From an uncultured Mailhella sp. (GTDB lineage: Bacteria; Desulfobacterota; Desulfovibrionia; Desulfovibrionales; Desulfovibrionaceae): 64,000 nt of DNA. Below are positions 27,887 to 40,201 of this stretch, in pieces (positions within the stretch are counted from its first letter, which is position 1; every line of letters starts with the position of its first letter). The stretch spans positions 930,001 through 994,000 of the forward strand of contig NZ_OZ007001.1 of NCBI RefSeq assembly GCF_963931295.1, read 5' to 3'. The notes below the pieces were generated by a model. It saw only the letters and a list, made by a program, of their open reading frames with translations. It did no database searches and was not told the DNA's origin. The position numbers and the translations under genes were made by a program.

Positions 27887-27935
27887 AACGCGCCTTGCGG
27901 TTCTCATCCGCGCAGCGCGGAAACGCGCCTTGCGG
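27887..27935. repeat. 14-bp direct repeat in the purH leader
   Basis: AACGCGCCTTGCGG occurs at 27887-27900 and 27922-27935, 35 bp apart start to start, within 85 bp upstream of the AICAR transformylase gene. A further stem CCGCGC / GCGCGG lies between the copies. It may be a pair of regulator sites or an RNA element. Confidence 0.6.
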
Positions 27936-28033
27936 CGTCGTTCCTTGGGGAGTTTACGTTTTTATCATAAAAATCGAGTGCGGGCAAATTGCCCCTCCGG
28001 CAGGGGGGCGGCGCGCGGGCCGTCAGAATTCAT

Positions 28034-28062
28034 TTGCCCGCGCCGCGCTTGCAGGGTATAAG
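28034..28062 (+). promoter_or_regulatory. Promoter of the 112-residue hypothetical gene
   Basis: TTGCCC (28034-28039), 17-nt spacer, TATAAG (28057-28062), 28 nt upstream of the start codon. Confidence 0.65.
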
Positions 28063-28090
28063 CAAGACCAGTTCAACCGCGAGGACAACA

Positions 28091-28429
28091 ATGGAAAAAA
28101 TGCTGCTCAAAATGGCCCGCCAGCTCAACGCCATGGATGAGGCTTCCCTCATGGCGCTGTGGAACAAGTACATGCAGCGCGTTCAGGACTTCGACGCTTC
28201 CCGCGAATGGGAAGAAGCCGTCATCGTGCTTTCCCTCATTCAGGCCGTGCGCGGCAAGAATCAGCTGTTCAACGTGAAATGGGAAGAGCGGGAGGCTCTC
28301 AAGAAGGCCGAAGTCGAGAAGCCCCGCATCGAGGACATGCGCCCCTGGCGGCGCAGGACTCCCAAGAAAAAGCCGGAGGAAAAGCCCGTGCAGAAGGCCA
28401 CGGTGCATCAGTTCCATCCGCTTTCCTGA
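28091..28429 (+). CDS. Small hypothetical protein
   Basis: I do not recognise this 112-residue protein. It is mostly helical and charged: residues 1-75 form two or three amphipathic helices (WNKYMQRVQDFDASREWEEA, VLSLIQAVRGKNQLFNVKWE), and the C-terminal 40 residues are basic (RPWRRRTPKKKPEEKPVQK). There is no signal peptide or membrane segment, so it is cytoplasmic and possibly nucleic-acid associated. GAGGACAAC precedes the ATG and a promoter lies upstream, so it is very likely a real gene. It stands alone between divergent purH and convergent mutM. Confidence 0.85.
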   Translation: MEKMLLKMARQLNAMDEASLMALWNKYMQRVQDFDASREWEEAVIVLSLIQAVRGKNQLFNVKWEEREALKKAEVEKPRIEDMRPWRRRTPKKKPEEKPVQKATVHQFHPLS

Positions 28430-28603
28430 TCTTTCGGCAGCCTGGCGGCCGAGCCTGCGCCCGCGTCCGCCGTCGCTTTTCCCGCCCTGCGCCCGAAATC
28501 GCAGCTCTCTGACCTGCGTGGCCGGCGCTGCGCCGCACATTCTGCGCCAGGCCCTGAGTCCTGCCTCTGAGCCTGGCCGCCGGTCTCTTTTGCCGAGCGC
28601 CGC

Positions 28604-29557
28604 TCAGCGCTTCTGACACCTTGGGCACCACACGGACATTCTTCCCGCCACGCGCCCCGACGCCAGAGCCCGTCCGCAGGAAACGCACTTCTCCCCCGCT
28701 CTGCCGTACACGCGAAAACGGTTCTGAAACGCGCCCACGTCGCCGCGGGCCGTGCGGTAGTCCCGAATGGAGCTGCCGCAGTCGCGGATGGATTCGAGCA
28801 GCACCTCCACAAGCGCCCGGTGCAGACGCGCCAGCCGTTCCGGCGAAAGCGACTTTCCCGGCGCGTCCGGCCGAATGCCTGCGCGAAAGAGACTCTCGTC
28901 GGCATAGATGTTGCCCACGCCCGCCACCACGGACTGATCGAGCAGGAGCGCCTTCACCGCCCGCCCGGAAGAAAAGCGTTCGGCAAAGGCTTCGTCCGAC
29001 ATTTCCAGAGGCTCCGGCCCGAGCTCCCGCCAGAAGGACCAGCGTTCCATCTCGCGGGGCGAGAGCGCCCGCACCTGACCGAACTTGCGCGTGTCGTCAA
29101 AAAAGAGAAGCCTGCCGTCGTCCAGCGTGAATATCACCCTTGTGTGCTTTTCCGGCGGCGTTCCGGCAGGATAGACGAAGAGCCTGCCCGTCATGCGCAG
29201 ATGAAAGGCCAGCGCCGTTATGTCGCCCGGCTCCCTTCCGTCCAGCGAAGGACGGCCGCGCTCCGCTCCGCGGGCCGTGTAGCAGAGCGGCCAGCACGAC
29301 GCGCTCTCCGGCGCGGGAATCTCCGTCTCCGGGCACGAGGCAGGCAGCACGTCCGCCTCGCGGGAAAGATAAAGCAGCAACAGCTTGCCGCGCCTTCCCG
29401 TTCCCGTCGCCACAAATCGCCCGGCCGCCACGCGCTCCGCGTCCGCCTCTCCCTGCCACGTTCCGGCGTTCAGCACGTCCACGGCCGCAATGCGCCGTCC
29501 GCACACCTGCGGCGCAAGCGTGCGCGCCACGGTTTCCACTTCGGGCAGTTCCGGCAT
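28604..29557 (-). CDS. mutM: Formamidopyrimidine-DNA glycosylase
   Basis: Fpg removes 8-oxoguanine and opens the abasic site. After Met removal P2 of MPELPEVETVART is the catalytic amine; E3, K58 (RRGKLLLL) and the HLRMTGRL motif are present, then the H2TH region QSVVAGVGNIYADESLFRAG and a Cys4 zinc finger (CVSC...CPRC). At 317 residues it is about 45 longer than E. coli MutM because of an insertion at about 67-113, rich in Pro, Glu and Cys, before the HLRMTG strand. The ATG at 29557 follows AGGAGAGGAAC; a frame extension to 29581 is excluded by the Pro2 requirement. Confidence 0.95.
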   Translation of the reverse strand: MPELPEVETVARTLAPQVCGRRIAAVDVLNAGTWQGEADAERVAAGRFVATGTGRRGKLLLLYLSREADVLPASCPETEIPAPESASCWPLCYTARGAERGRPSLDGREPGDITALAFHLRMTGRLFVYPAGTPPEKHTRVIFTLDDGRLLFFDDTRKFGQVRALSPREMERWSFWRELGPEPLEMSDEAFAERFSSGRAVKALLLDQSVVAGVGNIYADESLFRAGIRPDAPGKSLSPERLARLHRALVEVLLESIRDCGSSIRDYRTARGDVGAFQNRFRVYGRAGEKCVSCGRALASGRVAGRMSVWCPRCQKR

Positions 29558-29705
29558 GTTCCTCTCCTGACCATGATTCATCCGCGCTCCGCCCGGCAGG
29601 CCCCGACGCCGAACAGACGATGTGAGTCGCGAACCCAGCGCGACATGCGCAAACGCCCGCGTCCGCCGAAGCTCCGACCATGTTGCCGGAACCTGCCGCA
29701 GAGCG

Positions 29706-29739
29706 AAAAAAGAAGGGAAGGAGCATCCCCCTTCCCTTC
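29706..29739 (-). terminator. Terminator of alaS
   Basis: Ten-base-pair stem GAAGGGAAGG / CCTTCCCTTC, 8-nt loop and TTTTTT on the minus strand, 12 nt past the alaS stop. Confidence 0.93.
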
Positions 29740-29751
29740 CGTCAACACAAA

Positions 29752-32427
<2,676 letters not shown>

Positions 32428-32453
32428 ACCGTGACCTCTCATTCTCATAAAGA

Positions 32454-32477
32454 CGGGGGAAGAGCGCTCTTCCCCCG
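32454..32477. promoter_or_regulatory. 24-bp perfect palindrome upstream of alaS
   Basis: CGGGGGAAGAGC is followed directly by its reverse complement GCTCTTCCCCCG. It can form a strong hairpin in the alaS leader followed by TCTTTAT, or be a protein site. E. coli AlaRS is known to repress its own gene through palindromic DNA, so an autoregulatory site is one option; a weak terminator is another. Confidence 0.6.
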
Positions 32478-32587
32478 CAAGTTTTCGTGATGAACGGGCC
32501 GGAAAACATTCCCCGGGAAAATTTTCCCCGCCCCGTCTTCCGCGCAGGAGCGGCTTTTCAGGCTCATCGCGCTGAAAGGCTCTGCCG

Positions 32588-32631
32588 GAAAACAACGCCG
32601 GAGCGCCCCGCTTTCGGCGGAGCGTCCGGCG
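32588..32631 (-). terminator. Terminator of recA
   Basis: On the minus strand CGCCGGA-CGC-TCCGC pairs with GCGGG-GCGC-TCCGGCG (minor mismatches), then TTGTTTTCC, immediately after the recA stop. Confidence 0.75.
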
Positions 32632-32639
32632 AAACATGG

Positions 32640-33734
<1,095 letters not shown>

Positions 33735-33891
33735 GGATGACATCTCCTGAAGTAAGAGCGTATTGCCGCACGAAACGAAGCCCTGCCCTTTCGAGCAGAA
33801 GCGCCGTCGTGCGGAAGCGGCCTTTCCCCTGGGGGAAACGCCTCAAGACAGGAACATTAGCAAAAGGGCGGGCGGGGGGCAAGAGAAACAC

Positions 33892-33920
33892 TTGCCAGCG
33901 CGCCGCATACCATCTATCTA
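33892..33920 (+). promoter_or_regulatory. Promoter of the PP-loop gene
   Basis: TTGCCA (33892-33897), 17-nt spacer and TATCTA (33915-33920). Transcription would begin about 33927, at or next to the ATG at 33928, so the mRNA may be leaderless. Confidence 0.5.
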
Positions 33921-33927
33921 AAGAGTC

Positions 33928-35001
33928 ATGAAAAATTATGACGGCATAGCTCTTTTTTCCGGGGGACTGGACAGTATTCTCGCCGCCCGGCTGCTCATGG
34001 AACAAGGCAGGACCATCAAGTGCCTGCACTTCTATTCGCCCTTTTTCGGCCATCCCGGCCGCGTGGAACACTGGCAGGAGATCTACGGACTCGACATCGA
34101 CGCCATCGACGCTTCCGCGCCGTTTGTGGACATGCTCCGCCGCGGCCCGGAACACGGCTTCGGCAGCGCCATGAATCCCTGCGTGGACTGCAAGATTCTC
34201 ATGATGCGCCTCGCCAGGGAACGCATGGCCGAATACGGCGCAACGTTCATCGTTTCCGGCGAAGTGCTGGGACAGCGCCCCATGTCGCAGCGACGCGACA
34301 CGCTCAACGTCATCCGCCGCGACGCAGACGTGCGCGACATTCTCGTGCGTCCGCTCTCTGCCAGGCTGCTTGACCCCACGGCTCCCGAGGAATCGGGCCT
34401 CATCGACCGCTCCCGCCTGCTCGGCATGAACGGGCGCGGCCGCAAGGAACAGCTCGCCCTTGCCGAACAGTTCCACATCACCGAAATTCCCACGCCCGGA
34501 GGCGGCTGCAAGCTCACGGAAAAGGAAAACACCCGCCGCTTCTGGCCCGTGCTCTCCCGCCTCGCCAGCCCCGACGTGAACGACTTTCGGCTTGCCGACG
34601 TGGGCCGCCAGTTCTGGCACGACGACTGCTGGCTCACCATAGGCCGCCACAAGTTCGACAACGAAGCCTATGCCGGACTCCTCCGCGAAGGCGACGTTCA
34701 CTTCAAGGTGGCGGGCTTCCCCGGCCCCATCGCCCTCGGCCGCCGCAGCCGCCCCTGGGACGAAGACTCCCTGCGCGAAGCCGCCGCGCTCGTGGCCTCC
34801 TATTCGCCGCGGGCCTGCCGCGCGAGCGAGGAAGGGCAGCGCATCAGCGTGCGCGTGACAGTGAACGGTCAGACGCATATGGTGGAAGTCACGCCCCGCC
34901 GGGAAACCGTGTTCCATGAACCCACCTGGGAAGACGCACGCGACGAGTTGCACGCCCTGCGCAAGCCCGGAAAATCCTGCGAACAGAACGCCGGAAAATA
35001 A
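33928..35001 (+). CDS. PP-loop ATPase, probable tRNA sulfuration enzyme (THUMP-less ThiI/MnmA-like)
   Basis: The N-terminal ~200 residues are an adenine-nucleotide alpha hydrolase: the PP-loop is SGGLDS (11-16), a CxxC pair sits at C85 and C88 (NPCVDCK), and a third cysteine at C194 (PGGGCKL). Three such cysteines act in tRNA thiolation or bind an Fe-S cluster in related enzymes. Residues ~210-350 form a second domain with GRHKFDNEAYAGLL resembling an NFACT-R-type fold. It is often annotated as a tRNA thiouridylate-type enzyme; the exact nucleoside is unknown. The only ribosome-site candidate is AAAGAG, 4 nt before the ATG. ilvA follows after 37 nt, probably co-transcribed. Confidence 0.8.
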   Translation: MKNYDGIALFSGGLDSILAARLLMEQGRTIKCLHFYSPFFGHPGRVEHWQEIYGLDIDAIDASAPFVDMLRRGPEHGFGSAMNPCVDCKILMMRLARERMAEYGATFIVSGEVLGQRPMSQRRDTLNVIRRDADVRDILVRPLSARLLDPTAPEESGLIDRSRLLGMNGRGRKEQLALAEQFHITEIPTPGGGCKLTEKENTRRFWPVLSRLASPDVNDFRLADVGRQFWHDDCWLTIGRHKFDNEAYAGLLREGDVHFKVAGFPGPIALGRRSRPWDEDSLREAAALVASYSPRACRASEEGQRISVRVTVNGQTHMVEVTPRRETVFHEPTWEDARDELHALRKPGKSCEQNAGK

Positions 35002-35038
35002 ACGGCACGCCGCAAGACGTGCACAGGAGAACGCCCCG

Positions 35039-36580
35039 ATGTCCACAGAACATCCCACCCCTGCAGAATACCTGCGCAAAATACTTCTTTCCCCCGTGTA
35101 CGACGTGGCCCGCGTGACCCCGCTCGAATACATGGAAAAGCTTTCGGAGCGCGTGGGCTGCCGCGTGAGCCTCAAGCGCGAAGATCTTCAGCCCGTGCAT
35201 TCGTTCAAGCTGCGCGGGGCCTACAATAAAATAGCCAGACTCCCCGAAGAAGCCAAAAAGCGCGGCATCATTGCCGCGTCCGCGGGCAACCACGCGCAGG
35301 GCTGCGCCCTCTCCGGCGCCAGACTCGGCGTGAAGGCCACCATCGTCATGCCCAAGACCACGCCCGACATCAAGGTGGACGCCGTGCGCCGCTTCGGCGG
35401 CAACGTAGTGCTCTTCGGCAACAGCTTCGACGAGGCCTACGCCGAATCCATGCGCCTCGCCAAAGAAGAGGGCCTCACCCTCATTCCCCCCTACGACGAT
35501 TCCGACGTCATTGCCGGTCAGGGCACCATCGCCCGCGAACTGCTGGAACAGGACAGCCGTCTCACGCACGTGTTCGTTCAGGTGGGCGGCGGCGGACTCG
35601 CCGCGGGCATCGCCGTGTACATCAAGCAGATTCTGCCGCAGGTGAAGGTCATCGGCGTGGAAGCCAAGGGCTCCGCCTGCCTCAAGGCCGCGTGGGAGGC
35701 GGGCGAGCCCGTCACCCTCGACCGTGTTTCCCTGTTTGCCGACGGCGTGGCCGTGAAGCGCATCGGCGACGAAACCTTCCGCGTGCTGCGCGAGAACCTC
35801 GACGAAATCATCACCTGCTCCAACGACGAAATCTGCGCCGCGCTCAAGGACATCTTCGACGACACCCGCGCCATTGCCGAACCTTCCGGCGCTCTCTCGC
35901 TGGCCGGTCTCAAGAAGTACGCCGCAAGCCACGACATCAGGGACGCGCGCATGGCCGCCGTTCTCTCGGGCGCGAACATGAACTTCCACACCCTGCGCTT
36001 CGTTTCCGAACGCTGCGAAGTGGGCGAACAGCGCGAAGGCATCATTTCCGTCACCATTCCCGAAAGAAAGGGCGCATTCCTCGATCTGTGCCGCAAGCTC
36101 GGCAACCGCATGGTCACGGAATTCAACTACCGCTTCTCCGATCCCTCGCAGGCCGAAATATTCACCTCGCTGCGCCTCACCGAAGGCATGGACGAGCTTG
36201 AACGCATCATCACCGGTCTGCGCGAGGCCGGCTACAACGTGACCAACATGACCAGAAACACCTTCGCCAAGAGCCACGTGCGCTACATGATCGGCGGCCG
36301 CGCTCCCAGCATCGTGAAGAACGAGCACATCCTGAGCTTCCAGTTCCCGGAACGCACGGGCGCGCTCCTGCAGTTCCTGGAAACGCTCGGCACGAACTTC
36401 AACGTGACCATGTTCCACTACCGCAACCACGGCGCGGAATACGGCCGCGTGGCCTGCGGCTTCGAGGTCGCGCCCGAACAGTGCGACGAGTTCTACGCCA
36501 ATCTCGACAAGCTCGGCTTCGCCTGGTGGGACGAAACCGACAACGAAGCGTGCAAGAAGTTCCTCTCGCCGCTTGACTAA
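35039..36580 (+). CDS. ilvA: Threonine dehydratase, biosynthetic
   Basis: IlvA deaminates threonine to 2-oxobutanoate, the first step towards isoleucine. The 513 residues match the E. coli enzyme length. The PLP lysine is K57 in HSFKLRGAYNK, with SAGNHAQGCA and the GGGGLAAGI phosphate loop after it. From about residue 335 two ACT-like regulatory domains (REGIISVTIPERKGAF and EHILSFQFPERTGALL) give allosteric isoleucine feedback. AGGAGAACGCCCCG precedes the ATG at 35039; the frame is open further upstream inside the previous gene. A strong terminator follows. Confidence 0.97.
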   Translation: MSTEHPTPAEYLRKILLSPVYDVARVTPLEYMEKLSERVGCRVSLKREDLQPVHSFKLRGAYNKIARLPEEAKKRGIIAASAGNHAQGCALSGARLGVKATIVMPKTTPDIKVDAVRRFGGNVVLFGNSFDEAYAESMRLAKEEGLTLIPPYDDSDVIAGQGTIARELLEQDSRLTHVFVQVGGGGLAAGIAVYIKQILPQVKVIGVEAKGSACLKAAWEAGEPVTLDRVSLFADGVAVKRIGDETFRVLRENLDEIITCSNDEICAALKDIFDDTRAIAEPSGALSLAGLKKYAASHDIRDARMAAVLSGANMNFHTLRFVSERCEVGEQREGIISVTIPERKGAFLDLCRKLGNRMVTEFNYRFSDPSQAEIFTSLRLTEGMDELERIITGLREAGYNVTNMTRNTFAKSHVRYMIGGRAPSIVKNEHILSFQFPERTGALLQFLETLGTNFNVTMFHYRNHGAEYGRVACGFEVAPEQCDEFYANLDKLGFAWWDETDNEACKKFLSPLD

Positions 36581-36588
36581 CCCCTTCC

Positions 36589-36648
36589 GGCGGCCCGCGC
36601 TCCCCGGACGATCTCCGCGTCCGTCGCCTGCGCGGGCCGCCTTTTTTA
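36589..36648 (+). terminator. Terminator of ilvA
   Basis: Twelve-base-pair stem GGCGGCCCGCGC / GCGCGGGCCGCC with an inner GGACG / CGTCC helix, then seven T. Confidence 0.93.
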
Positions 36649-36978
36649 CCCGGCATGACGAGCGGCACGAGGAAGGCTTCCCCGCGGCGTGGCGGCCTCC
36701 CGCCCGCGCGGCGCGCTTCACGTTTCTTCCACCGCCTTCAAGCTTCCTCTTCCCGTCTCCGCTCTCTTCTCTCCCCCGCCTATTTTCCCCCGCCTCTCCT
36801 TCCCGCTTCACGACTGAGCCCCCATCTTCCGAGCATCCTCGTCTTCCAAGGCTGCCCTGCAACGCCTTTTCTCATCCGCCGCGCCGGACGCTCCGCGGCG
36901 TTCCCGCCCGCCGGACGCCATCGAAAATTCAAAATTCCCTGCGCCGCGGTTCACGGTTCCGCCTTGTTTTTTTCCTTT
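36649..36978 (+). other. Pyrimidine-rich spacer without gene
   Basis: The stretch 36700-36970 is dominated by C and T on the plus strand and has no credible gene. It resembles the spacer at 8421-9570 in composition. It separates the ilvA terminator from the ABC-importer promoter. Confidence 0.6.
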
Positions 36979-37006
36979 TTGACATCTTCCGCGATATGGG
37001 TATAAG
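36979..37006 (+). promoter_or_regulatory. Promoter of the ABC importer operon
   Basis: Perfect TTGACA (36979-36984), 16-nt spacer, TATAAG (37001-37006), 57 nt upstream of the binding-protein gene. Confidence 0.87.
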
Positions 37007-37063
37007 CTGGAACATAATTGGTCTAAAAGACCGGTCGCCTATTTCTCAAGGAGGGAATGAAAG

Positions 37064-38278
37064 GTGAAACGTTTTCTCGCAGCCATGTGTCTGGGACTGA
37101 TGGCCTTCGCCACACAGGCTTCCGCCGCGGAGCCTGCCAAAATTCACATCGGCATCTGCACGGGCACGGTTTCCCAGTCGGAAGACGACCTGCGCGGAGC
37201 CGAAGCACTCATTAAAAAGTATGGAGACGTCGCCAACGGCGGCATGATCAAGCACATCACCTACCCCGACAACTTCATGACTGAAATGGAAACCACCATT
37301 TCGCAGATCGTTTCCTTTGCCGACGATCCCGACATGAAGGCCGTCATCGTCAATCAGGGCATTCCCGGCACCACCGCCGCCTTCCAGCGCATCCGCGAAA
37401 AGCGTCCCGACATCATGCTCCTCGTGGGCGAGGCCCATGAAGATCCGAACGTCATCGAAAGCGCCGCCGACCTCGCCATCAACGCCGACAACATTTCCCG
37501 CGGCTATCTCATCATCGCCGCCGCCAAGAAGCTCGGCGTAACCGATTTCGTCCACATTTCCTTCCCCCGTCACATGAGCTACGAGCTGCTCTCCCGCCGC
37601 CGCAACATCATGGAAGTCGCCTGCAAGGACCTCGGCGTGAACTTCCACTTCATGAGCGCTCCCGATCCCACCTCCGACGTCGGCGTGGCCGGCGCCCAGC
37701 AGTACATTCTCGAACAGGTTCCCCAGTGGCTCGACAAGCTCGGCCCCAAGACCGCCTTCTTCTGCACCAACGACGCCCACACCGAGCCTCTGCTCAAGCG
37801 CCTCACCGAAGACAAGGGCGGCTACTTCATCGAAGCCGACCTGCCCTCTCCCCTCATGGGCTATCCCGGCGCGCTCGGCATTGATCTTGCCGACGTGTCC
37901 GGCAACTTCCCCGCCATCCTGAAGCGCGTGGAAGACACCGTCATCGCCAAGGGCGCCGCCGGCCGCATGGGCACCTGGACCTACTCCTACGGCTTCACCA
38001 ACTCCCTCGGTCTCGGCGAACTCGCCATCAAGTACGCCAAGGAAGGCGTGACCGGCGGCCGCAGCTTCCGCCGTCACTTCAAGAAGGAAGACGTGTTTGA
38101 AGCCTACAACGCCGCCACCCCCGGCTCCACCTGGAGCGGCGGCTACTACATGGACGTGGCCACCGGCAAGGAAAAGAAGAACCATGTGCTGGTCTTTGAA
38201 GACCTGTACATCTTCGGCAAGGGCTACATGCACATGACCGAAGTGCCCGTGCCCGACAAGTACAAGAAGATCAAGTAA
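37064..38278 (+). CDS. Periplasmic binding protein of an ABC importer (DUF3798-like)
   Basis: A 404-residue secreted protein with a clear Sec signal (MKRFLAAMCLGLMAFATQASAA) and no lipobox. The mature part has the two-lobe layout of periplasmic binding proteins (IHIGICTGTVSQSEDDLRGA near the start; TAFFCTNDAHTEPLLKRL in the second half) and fits, from memory, the DUF3798 group of uncharacterised solute-binding proteins. The GTG start is set by AAGGAGG 9 nt upstream. A terminator-like hairpin between it and the ATPase gene should make it more abundant than the membrane parts, as usual for such operons. The substrate is unknown; a purine-nucleoside or sugar-like ligand is only a guess from the ATPase type. 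Confidence 0.85.
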   Translation: MKRFLAAMCLGLMAFATQASAAEPAKIHIGICTGTVSQSEDDLRGAEALIKKYGDVANGGMIKHITYPDNFMTEMETTISQIVSFADDPDMKAVIVNQGIPGTTAAFQRIREKRPDIMLLVGEAHEDPNVIESAADLAINADNISRGYLIIAAAKKLGVTDFVHISFPRHMSYELLSRRRNIMEVACKDLGVNFHFMSAPDPTSDVGVAGAQQYILEQVPQWLDKLGPKTAFFCTNDAHTEPLLKRLTEDKGGYFIEADLPSPLMGYPGALGIDLADVSGNFPAILKRVEDTVIAKGAAGRMGTWTYSYGFTNSLGLGELAIKYAKEGVTGGRSFRRHFKKEDVFEAYNAATPGSTWSGGYYMDVATGKEKKNHVLVFEDLYIFGKGYMHMTEVPVPDKYKKIK

Positions 38279-38285
38279 CGCTTCG

Positions 38286-38313
38286 CAGGGGAAGGCTTCG
38301 GCCTTCCCTTTTT
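38286..38313 (+). terminator. Intra-operon terminator after the binding-protein gene
   Basis: Stem GGGAAGGC / GCCTTCCC with a TTCG tetraloop and TTTTT. Partial read-through would lower ATPase and permease expression. The following 250-nt gap is AT-richer but has no clear second promoter. Confidence 0.88.
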
Positions 38314-38563
38314 GTATCGTTCGTTCCACTGCTTTTGCGCTCGAATTGCGCTCGTGTAAAACGTAACTCATTCAATGCGTTACAAGATTTCATCATGCCT
38401 TCCGCCCGGGCAGGGGAAAGGCTTTTGCCGTTTTTATTTTTTTGTGCTAAGCTCTTCTCTGCGTTTTTTCTGAAACGCGCCATCCATCACGTCTCCCCCA
38501 TCTTTCTCCTTTTTCCCGATCCACAACGTCGGCGGGAGACACATCCTTAGCAAAAGAGGTCCT

Positions 38564-40201
38564 ATGGGCGCAGAAGAACCATTGCTCCGCGTAGAAGGCG
38601 TCGGCAAGGCGTACTTTTCCAACCGGGTGCTCAAAAACGTCAACTTCACCCTCGGCAAAGGACGCATCCTCGGCCTTGTCGGAGAAAACGGGGCGGGCAA
38701 GTCCACCCTGATGAACATCCTTTTCGGCATGCGCGTCATTCAGGAAACCGGCGGCTATGAAGGAAAAATTCTGATAGACGGAAAGGAAGTGAACTTCCGC
38801 AGTCCCATGGACGCGCTCAATGCCGGCATCGGCATGGTGCATCAGGAATTCTCCCTCATTCCCGGGTTCACCGTGGCGGAAAACATCGTGCTCAACCGCG
38901 AAACGCTGGTGTACAATCCGCTGGTGGAAGCCTTCGGCGACCGTCTCACCACCCTCGACCGCGCGTCCATGACGCGCCGCGCTGACGACGCCATCGCCAG
39001 ACTCAACATCGAGCTCGACAGCTCCACCCCCATTTCCGAACTGCCCGTGGGCTACAAACAGTTCACGGAAATCGCCCGCGAGATCGACAAAAAGGGCACC
39101 CGCCTGCTCGTGCTCGACGAACCCACCGCCGTGCTCACCGAAAGCGAAGCCGACATTCTGCTCGACTCCATGCGCCGTCTGGCCGCGCAGGGCATTTCCA
39201 TCATCTTCATCTCACACCGCCTCCAGGAAGTCATGAGCGTGTGCGACGACATCGTCATTCTGCGCGACGGCGAGGTGGTGCTCCAGACCACGCCCGCCGA
39301 AACCAGCGTGCGTCAGATAGCAAGCGCCATGGTGGGACGCAAAATCGACCGCTCCGAAGGCGTCGAGGAAGCGCGGGAGCTCTCCGGCAAGGTCGTCATG
39401 GACATTGAACACCTCTGGGTGGACATGCCCGGCGAAACCGTGCGCGACGTGAACCTCACCGTGTTTGAGGGCGAAATTCTCGGCATCGGCGGCATGGCCG
39501 GTCAGGGCAAGCTCGGCATCGCCAACGGCATCATGGGCCTGCATCCCGCAGGAGGAAAGGTCACCTTTCACGGCAAAAACGTGGAGCTCAACAATCCCGT
39601 CTCGCCGCTTTCCATGGGCATTTCCGCCGTGTCCGAAGATCGGCGCGGCGTCGGCCTTCTGCTTGAGGAATCCATTGCCTGGAACATCATCTTCACCTCG
39701 CTCCAGACGCAGAAACGCTTTCTCAAGAACTTCGGCCCGCTGAAGATTCGCGACGAACAGGCCATTGCCGAATGCGCCCGCAAATACATCCGCGATCTGG
39801 AAATCAAATGCACCGGCGAAAAGCAGCTCGTGCAGGAACTTTCCGGCGGCAATCAGCAGAAGGTGTGCCTCGCCAAGGCCTTTGAAATCAGACCAAAGCT
39901 GCTCTTCGTGGCCGAGCCCACCCGCGGCATCGACGTGGGCGCGAAAAAAGTGGTGCTCGACACCCTGAAACGCTACAACCGCGAACACGGCATGACCGTG
40001 GTGGTCGTTTCCTCCGAACTTGAGGAACTGCGTTCCGTCTGCGACCGCATCGCCATCATCGACAAGGGAGCCGTGGCGGGCATTCTGCCTGCGAGCACGC
40101 CTTCCGAAGCCTTCGGCTATCTGCTCATGGGCGCAGGCTCCGCCGAGGCCGAAAAGGCCGCCACAGACAATTCCAACGGTACGGAGGCGGCAAGCGCATG
40201 A
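38564..40201 (+). CDS. ABC importer ATPase with two nucleotide-binding domains
   Basis: The 545-residue protein has the RbsA/MglA/nucleoside-type tandem ABC layout. The first domain has Walker A GENGAGKST (40-48) and Walker B LLVLDEPTAV but a non-canonical signature (LPVGYKQF). The second has a degenerate Walker A (GMAGQGKLG) but an intact LSGGNQQKV signature and LLFVAEPTRGIDVG. One composite site is therefore probably catalytic and one degenerate, as in carbohydrate and nucleoside importers. AGAGG precedes the ATG. Its stop overlaps the first permease gene by 4 nt. Confidence 0.94.
   Translation: MGAEEPLLRVEGVGKAYFSNRVLKNVNFTLGKGRILGLVGENGAGKSTLMNILFGMRVIQETGGYEGKILIDGKEVNFRSPMDALNAGIGMVHQEFSLIPGFTVAENIVLNRETLVYNPLVEAFGDRLTTLDRASMTRRADDAIARLNIELDSSTPISELPVGYKQFTEIAREIDKKGTRLLVLDEPTAVLTESEADILLDSMRRLAAQGISIIFISHRLQEVMSVCDDIVILRDGEVVLQTTPAETSVRQIASAMVGRKIDRSEGVEEARELSGKVVMDIEHLWVDMPGETVRDVNLTVFEGEILGIGGMAGQGKLGIANGIMGLHPAGGKVTFHGKNVELNNPVSPLSMGISAVSEDRRGVGLLLEESIAWNIIFTSLQTQKRFLKNFGPLKIRDEQAIAECARKYIRDLEIKCTGEKQLVQELSGGNQQKVCLAKAFEIRPKLLFVAEPTRGIDVGAKKVVLDTLKRYNREHGMTVVVVSSELEELRSVCDRIAIIDKGAVAGILPASTPSEAFGYLLMGAGSAEAEKAATDNSNGTEAASA

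Noticed and set aside
33735..33890. A LexA/SOS box upstream of recA
   Set aside because: No stretch matched the E. coli, Gram-positive or deltaproteobacterial consensus well enough to call.
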